NCBI GenBank assembly: GCA_023525715.1
Contig: CM042010.1
Span: forward strand, 81,841,894-81,905,893
Source: Cichorium intybus
Taxonomy: Eukaryota > Streptophyta > Magnoliopsida > Asterales > Asteraceae
Direction: 5' to 3'
DNA: 64,000 nucleotides
The notes under the pieces are model-generated. The model had not been told where the DNA came from. It saw only the letters and a list, made by a program, of their open reading frames with translations, and did not search any database. A program made the translations under genes and the position numbers. Below, piece after piece: positions 51,336-62,350 of this stretch (positions are counted from its first letter, which is position 1; every line of letters begins with the position of its first letter).

Positions 51336-51371
51336 GTTGGCGTGCCGGTAAACCACACACGCTCCACCAAC
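51336..51371 (-). other. Hairpin motif 4
   Basis: Arms GTTGGCG (51336-51342) and CACCAAC (51365-51371): six of seven positions pair, with one C-A mismatch. Confidence 0.6.
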
Positions 51372-51950
51372 GTTCCACAAAGTGCAATGTGCAATTCCAT
51401 GGATTAGCACCAATTCACATTTTTATCCTAAAGTAACTAGATTGGGTTTTGTTCAAGGTTCTAGTACTTTCAATTTTAGCATTATACTTTTAAGAGGCTT
51501 AGCGGTTCTATCAAACCCGTTCGGCTAACGACACTCAACTGACCAGGAGAGCGGTGGGTAAGAGTGGATACCCATTAGACTGCCATTTTATAGTCAGTCG
51601 ACTTATACCCTCTTTATAGGACAGTTTTGTGAATGAGGCCTACTAACGGTAAGACTAACCAATTTTCTTATACATAAATAATTAACTTTTAATCATAAAT
51701 ATATAAGACATATTTTAATCTTATTAAAATATTTTAGATTTAATTTTGTAAGAATTTTCGCAAATTTTAAGGAATTTTTTGAAAATTTAAATTAAATCTT
51801 TAAGCTGATTTAATTGATCTTTTAATTAAACAATTAATTAAACTAATTAAATCAAGAATGGGGGACCACAAAATTAATCAAATTTATTTTCCTAACCTTC
51901 CCCTATAATTCGAAATCTAGCAAGGATGGGAAGGGGAGGCAAATATTTTG

Positions 51951-52458
51951 CAGAAAATGGAGTGCCAGGAGTATCCTTTTATAGCCTCTAGGGTTACAGC
52001 TGAAACCCTAAGGAGCCTCATTAGTGGGCAAGCCTATTGACCACTTGGACCAGACTTTCTAAACCCTAATTAGGGTTTTCGCCACCCTTGGAAGAAGCCT
52101 CCAAGGTGGCGCCAAATCTAGCCCCTGGCTTCTGGTTTGTCAGTAATTTAACTATTGAATAAATACAAACCAGTCCCTGCACCTTTAATTAATTTATTTA
52201 ATCACTGAATTAAATCCAATTAATCCTAGATTAAATCTTAATTAATTATTATAGTTTCTAATTAATATATTAACACTTAAATATATTAATAAACCATTTA
52301 ATTAATTCTATTGATTTATTACACAATTAATAAATCAACATTTTACTCTACTGAACTCTATCCTGACCTCCAGCTATGAGGGCAACCCAAATGGACTTTG
52401 CTTCAATTAACAAGATAAATATAAATATAAAGTCATGGCTTAGACACCTAATCCAACA
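51951..52458 (-). repeat. Shortened 5' LTR of copy 2
   Basis: Matches 45739-46249 of the 3' LTR. It keeps U3 and the TATA box but lacks the R-U5 part. Confidence 0.85.
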
Positions 52459-53343
52459 GATGGTACACTTGAGAATATCACTCGTGTTTCTGAGGACCTC
52501 GAACTAAAACTTAGAGATTTTCACACAAGGGGAAGCGGTCTGTGCATTGAATTACGATACACGAAGTAAAGATGGTCGGGTATGCATCCCCTAAGAGGAG
52601 GTTTAGAATCAAGAGATATCCTAGCTTAAGTCTTAAGCTCAAGATGGAAATGATCCTAAGGCTAAAATCGTAGCGCAAAAAGGAAAGTCTCACGTATCGG
52701 TCAACTTATGGGTGAACTTCTGTGTCTCCTCGTGAGTCATATCCAGAATACTCATTAATGGTTTTCAAGTCATGACTACTCATGGTGACTCAACTATCCC
52801 TTAACACGCAGCTCCTATTGTCGCCCTTGCCGGCATCGGAACCCTTTTCTTAGTCGTAACTCACGTACGCGGACGAGAAAGAGGTATTGTGATAATGTTG
52901 ATACTAGTGTCGACTTAGGATTGTCAATAGTGGCTCTTAATAATATTAATACTATCAAAGTATTTATGTTAAACATTGACGTGGTTACTAATTACTATGT
53001 GATTCCCGAGTTTTTACACCGTTGTCCATTATGCCCACACTTAGTTATATGTCGGTCAAACCGTAGTTAAACGTAGTTGATCAGGCTACGTCTTCCCATG
53101 ATTTGATAACATATTATACTTAAGTCTAATCATAATTTTCAACTTCAACTCTAACGTTCTTGTATTGTGATACTATCTCTTTTTGTATATGTATACTTTT
53201 ATATGAATATCATTATATTCTAAAAGTATTATCGTATGTTTAAATTTTTTTTAACAGAGGTATAAGTCCCCGTATCTATAGTTGTATTTCTTACATGGAA
53301 GAATATACTTAGTTCGCTATAGACAATTGCTCTGATACCAATC
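52459..53343 (-). other. Leader of gypsy D, 5' part, with primer site
   Basis: The primer binding site is at 53327-53340 (reverse complement TGGTATCAGAGCAA), three bases from the LTR. The rest is untranslated leader and contains no gene. It continues at 45477 on the other side of the copia. Confidence 0.75.
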
Positions 53344-56300
53344 TGTCACACCCCCAAACCACGATGGCAGAATCGTCGGAGGGCGGAACGAATCATAGTA
53401 TCACAACCATTGCATACATTGAAACATAAATAGGTAAACAACCATCATACATTATAATTGGAAAGTTACAACAATATGTTTTTAGACCAATTACATTATG
53501 ATATCAAAATAATCAAAAGAGACGTCTCCGCGTCCCATCCAGAGGTTAGTCGTACTTGACAAATTGTTACCTGAGAATACAAGTAATTTTGCAAGTGTCA
53601 ACATTAGTTGGTTAGTTCATAAGATTTTTGTAGTGAGAAACATAGTGATTCCTTTGTAAAAGTTCGTAGTGTAGTAGTGAAAACATTCGTAGTGTAATAG
53701 CAAAAATGTTCGTAGTGTAATAGCGAATATGTTCGTAGTGTAATAGTGAAAAGCTCGTAGTGTAATAGTGAAAAGCTCGTAGCGTAATAGTGAAAACGTT
53801 CATAGTGTAATAGCGAATATGTTCGTAGTGTAATAGTGAAAAACCATACTCATCTGTATCTTGTTGAGCTGTAGTTTTAAATTCCATAAAACTCGTATGT
53901 ATAAGTAAAACAGTACTTATATTTGTATCTTACTGAAATGTAGTTTTAATTTCCATAAAACTCGTATGTATAAGTAAAACCGTACTTATATTTTGTAAAG
54001 AGCAACATGTAGTTTTATATTTATATAAAACCGATTGAAGATGTTTTTCCCCAAACTTAGGACGTTCGTTGTTGTTCATATGAGTTATTATAACATTGCT
54101 ATGACCTAGTGACCTGGCACGACGTTCTTCAGGCGTCGTAATAGTGTAAGACATTGGTCACCCTTGACCCGTCGGTCGTAGTTGTAGCGAACAACCATAG
54201 GTGGGGATTGTCAATCCCATATAGATCTATATACAACTATCCCGCTCATACATGATTTAGGTTATAATCCAGGAATTTAGTGTGTACTTTCCCTTAGTAC
54301 TGTGAAGCAATGTCTCACATAACTACCCAACATGATGTCATATCCTAGTTTGTATTGTATGAAAACCCCTTGGTATTTGTATTTATCAAATTGTCCATGA
54401 TAAATATCGTGTAATAGTGTACTGAAAACCCTTTTTGTATTTGTAATTATCATAATATCCATGATAATCATATTGTGTAATAGTGTACTGAAAACCCTTT
54501 TTGTATTTGTAATTATCAAAATATCCATGATAATCATAGTGTGTAATAATTATATTTTTAGATAATTATCTTTAGTATATCTGCCTTTTCTTGTCGTTCG
54601 TTCCATAAATTATACCATTTATAATTTATGTATTTATCTTTAGTGTATATGTTGTTTCTTTTTGTTCGTTCATAAATTATACCATTTATAATTTACATAC
54701 ATGTTTCCCGTCGTTTTTATATATTTAGATCTAAAAGATGTTAATGAGTTGAAAGATAGTTTTTAAAGTTCATGTAATATGTCATGGTAGAAAGTTTATT
54801 TTAGTCATTTTACTTAAGTGATGACAACACTTTTTAAATCTCATCATTTTATGGGAAATAATAGTGAATTTTTCTAAATGGTCATTCGTGTACTCATTAC
54901 TAAAATATAGTTCCTTTTGTTTTAAATATCAACTTCTTTATAAAATATCAATTCCAAAACTTATTATGACGTTATAAGACCAAAAAGTCATTATCACGTC
55001 ATAATAACATTCTTTTTTTACCAAACAATAGTTTTGACGTAATGATAGTAGCATCATGTTTACTTAGACCATTTTAATAAACTGTATTTTCACAACTTTT
55101 GTCAAATATTCATATAAAGTATCATATTTATGACCATTTTGTCAACCACATAAACTATAAAGTTTGTTGGTGACAATCACTTAGACCATTTTAATAAAGT
55201 GTATTTTCAACTAAATGTGTATTATAGTTTACCAAAATCCATTTTGTTTGTGCCAATCACTTTATAATAAGATGATTAAACCATGAACACATAATATTTC
55301 AAGAACATAACATATAACCATATTATTTTTCAAGAGCATATCATAACTTTACAAAAATACATCATATTCATGGTTAAAACTTGTATTCTCCCCCTAAAAC
55401 TTGGATAAAAATGAAAATGAGGGGTATGAACTCACATTGGGTGATGGATCTAAGGATCTTGGTGGAAAGGATGAAGATCTTGGCTTTGGAGCTCGAGAGA
55501 CTCTTGGAAAAAACTATTATCCAAGGATTCCCGTGAGTTTTTGTGTGTAAAATAGTTAATGAAAGTATTAGGATCCTTAGAACTACAAGATGATCATAAC
55601 TTACCAAGATGGTTTGCAAGATTCTTGAGGATGATGAAGAATGGAGCTCAAGGACCTTTGAATAAAGCTAATACCCAATGGATTTTGTGGATGTTAGTGT
55701 GTGTAAAAGAGATGAAATTGACATAGGAAGTCTTAGAATCAAGAGAGGAATGCAACTTACCACTTGGATTTGAGCAACACTTGAAGATGCAAGAGGTTAA
55801 GTGTGGGAGAGGGAGGCTGAGAGCATGAAGAGAGGAGGAGATGGGGCTGATTTCGTGGGTTAGAGAGAAGAGAGGATGGTGGTGCTCTTTTGTTGGTGAT
55901 TGTGAAGCCCAAGGTGCTAGCTAGGTGCAAGTTCCCATATATGCTCTTACAACACCATCATAAGCTATCCTTAGCCCCAAGTCTAGTATCTTGGAACTTG
56001 AAACTCTATGACAAAGATGTGATGGTGAGGAGACCCATACCAGCGGATGGGGGGTGGGGGTGGGGTAGGGTGGGTTAGGTTTATAAAATATAGCAATCTA
56101 CTTATATAAATAAGCGATTTTTATAAAATCGTAAAACGTTTTGGTGAAATTTTATGAGTTTTTGAATAAACGATGTTCCAAATAAATATTATATATAAAA
56201 ACATTGTTAAACATTTATTTAGACGGTGTCGTAACTCGTTTGACGATGAAATACGAGTTTAAATGCGGTATTCGTTCGGTTACGCGATTTTTAGCGTTTT

Positions 56301-56779
56301 ACGGACAATTATCTTTGGCTTTGGAAATAAATACTAGATAATACTACGTTTCATAATATTTGATTTATTATCTCGTATTTGATGTTTAAAACACCACGTT
56401 TTGCATTTTAAACCTAAAACCTGTGTACATTTACCGTTCACAACGATTTAACTTGTTGTAACTTTTGCGTACGAACTCCATTTTCGACGTTCTATATATC
56501 AACAGGTCCGTATTCATGAATACATCGTTTTATGAATATTATTTATACTAAAATAATATTTGTGTGTTTATCGAAATTCTACGTTGCCGTAATTCATCAT
56601 ACACATTTATAGTGTTTATTCGATAATTGTTTCCAACTAGTGCACGTAGTATTATAACATTCAAGTATAATACAAAGATTATGAAGTTTACACCTCAACA
56701 TGTTAATCTAATGTGCGCTCTAGTTGACTTTTGTTGACGATCGTTGGCTTAGGTTGACTGATTTTTGACGGTTGTCACA
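53344..56779 (-). repeat. 5' LTR of gypsy D (3,436 bp)
   Basis: Primer site on the low side. Acceptor-like TATTCTCAG ends at 53571; donor-like AAT|GTGAGT at 55435. It differs from 38434-41954 by repeat copy number, loss of an AT stretch near 54754, and many substitutions. Confidence 0.88.
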
Positions 56780-56849
56780 TCATCCCCCCGTTAGAAGGAA
56801 TTTCATCCCGAAATTTAGTGTTAGGCATTGGTTACGGGGGTCTCTGGAA
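56780..56849 (-). other. Polypurine tract and pol-end fragment outside LTR D
   Basis: Closely matches 41955-42030: the reverse complement starts with a polypurine tract and the last bases of gypsy D-type pol. Because it lies on the outer side of a 5' LTR, it belongs to another copy, joined by recombination. It stops where copia leader begins at ~56850. Confidence 0.7.
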
Positions 56850-57275
56850 ACACACATTCTCTCTATGACCTGCTGACGGAGCTGTGTGGTTAACCGGCAT
56901 GTCAGTTAGGGTCGTAGTCGAGGGGTGATGTGACACTCGCGATTTTCAAGCGTATCTTGAGTCGGACATCATGCTGGTTCTTCATGGATGATTGAACATC
57001 TGATTTATGATCCACGACATCCCTGTCATGAATTCTGAGATGAGCACAAACGAGATGAACATGCCATTGAACTGATATCAATGAATCTCACAGATCTAGG
57101 AGTTTCATGGTGAATGAAATTGACAAAGGCCTTGTCTACCCTGATGACCATTGTGGTATGATTACGACATCCCCCTTCATATCACAACTGGGAAATCTGG
57201 GGTCCTAGCCTTAGTAAATAACTTGGGTAATTATTTAAAGGTTTCAAACTAACTAAACTAAATTCTGTCTTATAG
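56850..57275 (+). other. Copia leader with hairpin motif 5
   Basis: Untranslated leader upstream of the gag ATG at 57276, similar to the reverse complement of 50928-51480. The LTR and primer site are lost on the left. Confidence 0.7.
56873..56905 (+). other. Hairpin motif 5
   Basis: Arms CTGACG (56873-56878) and TGTCAG (56900-56905): five Watson-Crick pairs and one G-U pair around the shared loop (GTGTGGTTAACCGGCA), one base shorter than in the other copies. Confidence 0.65.
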
Positions 57276-58210
57276 ATGTCTGCCAATAATAATAACGTCA
57301 AATCGAGTCCGACCCCGACCCCGACTCCTCCTCCACCTCCTCCAGCACCAACCAACATCTCTTTGCTTTCTGTCCTCTCGAGGGAAAAGCTTACGGGTCC
57401 GAACTATCTTGACTTGATCTGGGCTCTAAGGATTGCTTTGAGGTTCGAGGGCAAAGAGTATGTCCTTGACACGGATCTCCCAGATGTAGATGACACTGCT
57501 TCTGATGAAGAAATAGCTGCTTATGGTAAGCATTATGACGACTCAACTAAGGTTGTATGCCTAATGTTGGCGACCATGACCTCAGAACTCCAAAAGGGTT
57601 TTGAGAATGCTGGTACATACGACATCAACCTGCAACTCAAGAGAATGTTCCAAGAGCAAGCCAGGAAGGAACGATTTGAGATCATCAAGTCCCTTATTGT
57701 CTGTAAACTGCAAGACGAAGCATCTGTGTGTACTCATGTTCAAAAAATGAAGTCGTGCATTGACAGGCTGCGTAGTCTTGGAGTCCAGCTACCTAAGGAG
57801 TTGGCCATTGACATGGTCCTGAACTCGCTTTCTAGTTCATATTCATCATGAACTATAATATGAAAAATTTGGACAAGACCATGATGGAGTTACACAGGAT
57901 GCTAAAGACTGCTGAGGCCAGCATGACGCAGGCTCGTGGGACTAACTCCCCTGCTCCCGTCCTAGCCATTCATCACGATAATGGCAAACAGAAGAAATGT
58001 TCTCATCCCAGTGGAAAGGGAAAAGCCAAGGGCAACCAAGGCTTTAAGAGAAAGGCTAATTCCGACATTGCCCCTACCAGTGACCCAAAAGAGGCTATCT
58101 GTTTTTACTGCCAGCAGAATGGACACTAGAAACATAGCTGCCCGAAGTACCTGGAGGACCTAAAGAACAATAGGGTCAAAGAGTCTGGCACCTTATGTAT
58201 ATTCATGATC
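57276..58210 (+). pseudogene. Copia gag (autonomous-type)
   Basis: The ATG at 57276 follows the leader. A Thr/Pro-rich N-terminus leads into REKLTGPNYLDLIWALRIAL and the UBN2-type gag domain (LMLATMTSELQKGFE; IIKSLIVCKLQDEASVCTHV), open to 57851. A small frameshift then leads to MELHRMLKTAEASM and a basic linker. The zinc knuckle begins CFYCQQNGH and is interrupted by a TAG at 58129-58131, where a Trp codon is expected. It is related to the gag of the gag-only copies but keeps the zinc-knuckle region those copies lack. Confidence 0.82.
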
Positions 58211-60391
58211 GAATTGTATATTACTATGACTTCTAATTCTTAGGTCATTGATACATGATGTGGTACTCACATCTGTGCTGATATGCAGGGACTAAAGGAA
58301 AGTAAGAAGCTACAGCATGGGGAGCTCAACCTGACCATGGGAAACAGACAAATAGCTGCTGGTACGAGGATCAGGAATTATGAGCTAATGCTAGATAGTA
58401 ATAGTTCTATTAGGTTATTTAATTGTTGCTACTCGCCAGAAATGGCTCGAAACATCATCTCATTCTATGTTTTGTTTAGGGATGGTTTTAAGTTTTATTT
58501 TGACAATGATAATGGTAACATTTTTTTTATAAAATAATTGTTTTTGTTTTAAAGCTAGTCCCTGTAATGGCATATATGAAAGTGTTGTTTATGTTGGTAG
58601 AAATGATAATGTAACTTTGAATGTTGATTCTGACGAAAATGTTCTCGACAAATCACGTCTATGGCATTATCGTCTTGGTCATAAGAATCGCATTACCAAG
58701 CTCCAGTCAGAAGGAATCTTGGAATCATTCGAATTAAAGTCTGATGATGTATGCGAGTCTTGCTTACTTGGCAAGATGACCAAATCGCCATTCACAAGAA
58801 GCTGTGAAAGAGGCAAGGATCTGTTGGAACTAATCCATCAGGTGTTTGTGGACTGTTCAGATCCGCCACTAGACAAGGTGATCGCTACTTTGTAACATTT
58901 ACTAATGATTTCAGTAGATACGATTATGTTTATCTGATTAAACATAAGTCAGAAACCTTTGAAGTGTTCAAAGAATTTCAAAACGAAGTAGAGAATCAAC
59001 TGGGCAAGAATATTAAGATGATTCGTTCCGATAGAGGCAGAGAATATCTTAGCGAGGAATTATACGATCATCTTAGGATTTTGGAATAGTTTCACAATTC
59101 TCTCCTCCAAGAACACCGCAGCACAATGGTGTGGCTGAAAAGAGAAATCGAACATTGTTAGACATGGTTCGATCTATAATGAGTCGTGCTACACTTCCAA
59201 TAAGTTTCTGGGGTCATGCCTTAGAAATTGCAGCTCATATCTTAAACCTCGTTCCAACTAAGAAGGTTGATAAAACACACTCTGAAGTGTGGAGTGGAGA
59301 ACATCCTTCACTGGCACACATAAAAGTTTGAGGTTGTGAAGTTTTCTTTTGGCACAAAGCTCATGACAAACTTGAACCCAGAGCAAATAAGTGTTATTTT
59401 GTCGGTTACCTGCGAAGGTCCTTTGGGTACTTGTTTTACAAGCCTTCCGAGAAAAAAGTGTTTGTTGCTCGAAGAGGAGTGTTTCTCGAAAGAGACCTCA
59501 TATCCAAAGAAGCTAGTGGGAGAAAAACAGATCTTGAAGAAATTCAAGAGTCAACCGATGTTGAAACTATAGTTGACACTGGTACTCAACCCGAGGATGA
59601 GACTCCTGTTGAGGAAACTGATATATCTCCACCGCCTCTTCGCAGATCTAGTAGAGTGCGTCTACCGCCTAAGTTTTATGGTTTCCATATTACTACAGAA
59701 TGTGACACATTGATCAATGATAAAACACTGGTTAGTGAGGATGAACCATCCAACTACAAGGAAGCGATGGCAGGCCCTGATGCTAACAAATGGAAAGAAG
59801 CCATGGAGAGCGAGATTCAGTCCATGTATGACAACCATGTTTGGAACTTGGTTGATCCAACACCATGTCTCAGAACCGTTGGGTGTAAGTGGATCTTCAA
59901 GAAGAAGACAGACATGGATGGGAATGTACACACATTCAAGGCCAGATTGGTTGCGAAGGGTTTCACTCAGACTCAAGGAATTGATTATGATGAAACCTTC
60001 TCTCCAGTAGCCAAGATAAAGTCTATTAGAGTGTTACTTGTCATTTTTGCATTTTATGATTATGCAATATGGCATATGGATGTCAAAAACGCTTTCCTTA
60101 ACGAAAAACTCTCATAGGATGTGTATATGGCACAACCAGAGGATTTTGTAGACATCAAGTATCCAAATAGAGTGTGTAATCTTGAAAGGTCCATATATGG
60201 ACTTAAGCAAGCTTCTCGTACCTGGAACATCTGCTTCCATGAGAAGGTCAAAGAGTTTGGATTTTCTAGAAGTCAGGATGAATCCTGTGTATATGTTAGA
60301 TCCAGTGGGAGTAATGTAGTATTTCTGATACTATATGTCGATGACATACTCCTTGTAGGAAATGTCATCCCAACCTTACAAAGTGTAAAGG
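58211..60391 (+). pseudogene. Copia pol: protease, integrase, RT (truncated)
   Basis: Protease start with the catalytic Asp but a TGA after DT (VIDT then CGTHIC, ~58250). GAG-pre-integrase domain: RLWHYRLGHKNRITKLQSEG and CESCLLGKMTKSPF (58650-58800). Integrase core: YVYLIKHKSETFEVFKEFQN, MIRSDRG and GVAEKRNRTLLDMVRS. RT: WKEAMESEIQSMYDNHVWNL (59790), TFKARLVAKGFTQTQGIDYD and MDVKNAFLNEKLS (~60085); the catalytic ILYVDDILLVGN is at ~60330. The element is cut three residues after LQS by LTR E at 60392, so RNase H and the 3' LTR are missing. Stops and shifts occur at ~58895, ~59086 and 59329-59331 (TGA for Trp). Confidence 0.88.
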
Positions 60392-61830
60392 TGTAACGCC
60401 CCAATTTCAAAATTTCTAAAATTCATTTATTATCAAGGTTCCAATAAAATATTTCTTCCAAAAAAAGTAAATCTGTTCGACATATTTATTAAACCAACAG
60501 CGGAAACATTTGAAAATCTTAACATAATTCATTAAAATAAATCTCTTGTATGCAATGCGCCGCCGTCACGCCTTGCCCTTCCCTTTGTCATTTGAAATAC
60601 CTGAAATGTTATAAAATCAATGGGTAAGCTTAAAGCTTAGTGAGTCCACAAATTACCATACATGCCCACACATTAAACAACACGTCCTCGAGAACGACCC
60701 GACCCTACCCGCCATACAACAGCTACGGGCGTCCATCATACAACAGCTATAGACACGGGAAGGTTCTACCCATCATACAACAGCTATGGTTCCCGGTTTT
60801 GGCCCAGCCCATCATACAACAGCTATGGGACAAGACAATAGTCCAACTCGTCATACAACAGCTACGAGGGGACACGCATCAGTACTGAGCCCAACAACAA
60901 ATAATCACAGATATAGAGCAAATCATATAACTGTAAATAACACACAAGATGCCTAACATGCAACATCATATAGTAAGGTAAGGATACTCACCTGAATCAT
61001 AACCGTCCGGATAATCGCTAATATCCTAAACTAGGCTCGTCCGATCACCTAAATCCCACATACACAACATATTAATCACTGACCAAACTCCTATAGACTG
61101 GCCTAAAGGTTAGACCCAACATTTGGTCGAAAATAAGCTTTTGGGTCAAACAGCCGCTCGCCGCAGCGCGACCTTCCTCTTACGCGTCGCGGACTATCAT
61201 TACACTTACGGGGTTTTACTCAAACCCAGTCGCCGACATAGCCTGTTCGCGTCCCGGACTCGCAATAGTCCGAAATCCTCTTTTTGCTCTTAACCAGAAC
61301 AGTCATCGATTAGGGTTCCACTCTACACCCTTCCTGGGATCAGAAACTACCCTAAGATCACTTCCTTATGGACATGCAAGTCCATGCATGTCCTTGGTCC
61401 AAACCCTAAGTGTTACAAGTCATCTAAGACTACTAATCAAGGGATAACACCATAAAGACGGGATAGAATGAAATATCAGAAGGTAGATCCTCTTACCTTG
61501 TTTCTGGGAAACAGAGGAATGCACCCGATCGGCTACAAGCCTTTCCCCACGTTGTATCTCTTCCTTCAAACCTTCAAAGCCTTAGAACCGAAGAGCCTCT
61601 GCTGAAACCAGTCGACTCCACTCTTGAGAACTTCCAAAAACACGAACCCTAGGGCTGGGGTCCTTTATATAGGCATGTACATCCGAATTAGGGTTTTCAC
61701 AATAGAGGCGCACCGTGCCGCGGGTTCTTTCGAACCGTGCCACGCGCACAAATCCTACGCGATTCTAGATTATTCCTAAAGCCGCGCCGCGGATTCCTCC
61801 GGGCCGCGACTTGGCGGAACGGGTCTTACA
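60392..61830 (-). repeat. 3' LTR of gypsy E (1,439 bp)
   Basis: In sense it starts TGTAAGACCCG after the polypurine tract (61831-61845, reverse complement AAGTAGGGGAGAAT) and ends GGGCGTTACA. A TATA box (CCTATATAAAGG) is at ~61664-61676. GC-rich CGCGAC/CCGCGG-type sequence lies at 61690-61815 and 61150-61260. Donors in sense at 61496 (AAG|GTAAGA) and 60991 (CAG|GTGAGT); the acceptor ACATTTCAG ends at 60601. Confidence 0.88.
60693..60880 (-). repeat. Tandem repeat in LTR E
   Basis: Five copies of CATACAACAGCTA separated by 20-30 bases of variable, GC-richer sequence. It lies within the putative LTR intron. Confidence 0.88.
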
Positions 61831-62350
61831 ATTCTCCCCTACTTGAATGGATTTCGTCCCCGAAATCTGTGCCTGTAAACAACTCGGGGTAATGCCTTCG
61901 CATTTCTTCCTCAGATTCCCAAGTCCATTCAGACCCCTTACAATGCTGCCACAGCACCTTAACTACCCCTGTCATCTTATTTCGTAAAGTCTTTATTTTC
62001 CTTTCTTTGATAGCAACCGGTCGCTCCACATAGTTCAAGCGTTCGTCAATTTGGATACCCTCCAAGGGCACAATTGAAGTTTCATCGGTAATACACTTCC
62101 TGAGTCGGGAAACGTGGAACGTGTCGTGAATCTGGCTAAGCTGCTCGGGCAACTTCAATCGGTAGGCTACCTTACCTACTTGTGCGATGATTCGATATGG
62201 TCCAATGTACCTAGAGCCAGGCTTTCCTCAATTCCTGAAACGAATAACCCCCCTTCCAAAGCAACACCTTAAGAAGAACAAAACTTCCAACCTGGAACTC
62301 AAGATCGAACCATCGTTTCGCCATTTCTCTCCCAATTGCACGCTACAGAA
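61826..62350 (-). pseudogene. Gypsy E integrase C-terminus and chromodomain-like tail
   Basis: The open part (62158-61826) has LPEQLSQIHDTFHVSRLRKC, ending in a chromodomain-like VLWQHCKGSEWTWESEEEM and YPELF, as in chromoviruses of the Del/Tekay type. Upstream, in shifted frames, KRWFDLEFQVG...VLLKV and PGSRYIGPYRIIAQVGK match the GPY/F module. It ends ~5 bases before the LTR, overlapping the polypurine tract, as is usual in this group. The rest of integrase is not recognisable. Confidence 0.8.

Larger units (their letters stand above)
50928..51950 (-). other. Leader of copy 2, without a primer site
   Basis: Similar to the leader at 56850-57275 on the other strand. It contains hairpin motifs at 51256-51291 and 51336-51371. 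No TGGTATCAGAGC-type primer site is found, and the LTR part that should precede it (R-U5) is missing, so a deletion removed both. The 51690-51900 part is AT-rich. Confidence 0.7.
45483..52458 (-). mobile_element. Gag-only copia derivative, copy 2 (complete ends)
   Basis: Minus-oriented and flanked by the target duplication GATGG (45478-45482 and 52459-52463). Order in sense: shortened 5' LTR (52458-51951), leader with two hairpin motifs, gag (50927-50088), about 3.8 kb without an ORF, polypurine tract (46250-46262, reverse complement CCAAGTGGGAGAC), 3' LTR (46249-45483). There is no protease, integrase or RT. About 11 differences were counted by eye across the ~510 bp shared by the LTRs, so it is older than the nested copia in gypsy C. 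Confidence 0.88.
38434..56779 (-). mobile_element. Ty3/gypsy element D with ~3.5-kb LTRs
   Basis: Minus-oriented: 5' LTR (53344-56779), primer site (53327-53340, reverse complement TGGTATCAGAGCAA), leader (52459-53326 and 44261-45477, split by a copia), pol remnant (44260-42171), polypurine tract (41955-41970, reverse complement CCTAACGGGGGTATGA) and 3' LTR (38434-41954). Gag, most of protease and the integrase core are missing. The outer side of the 5' LTR carries a second polypurine tract and pol end, so the locus is a recombined tandem. Confidence 0.85.
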
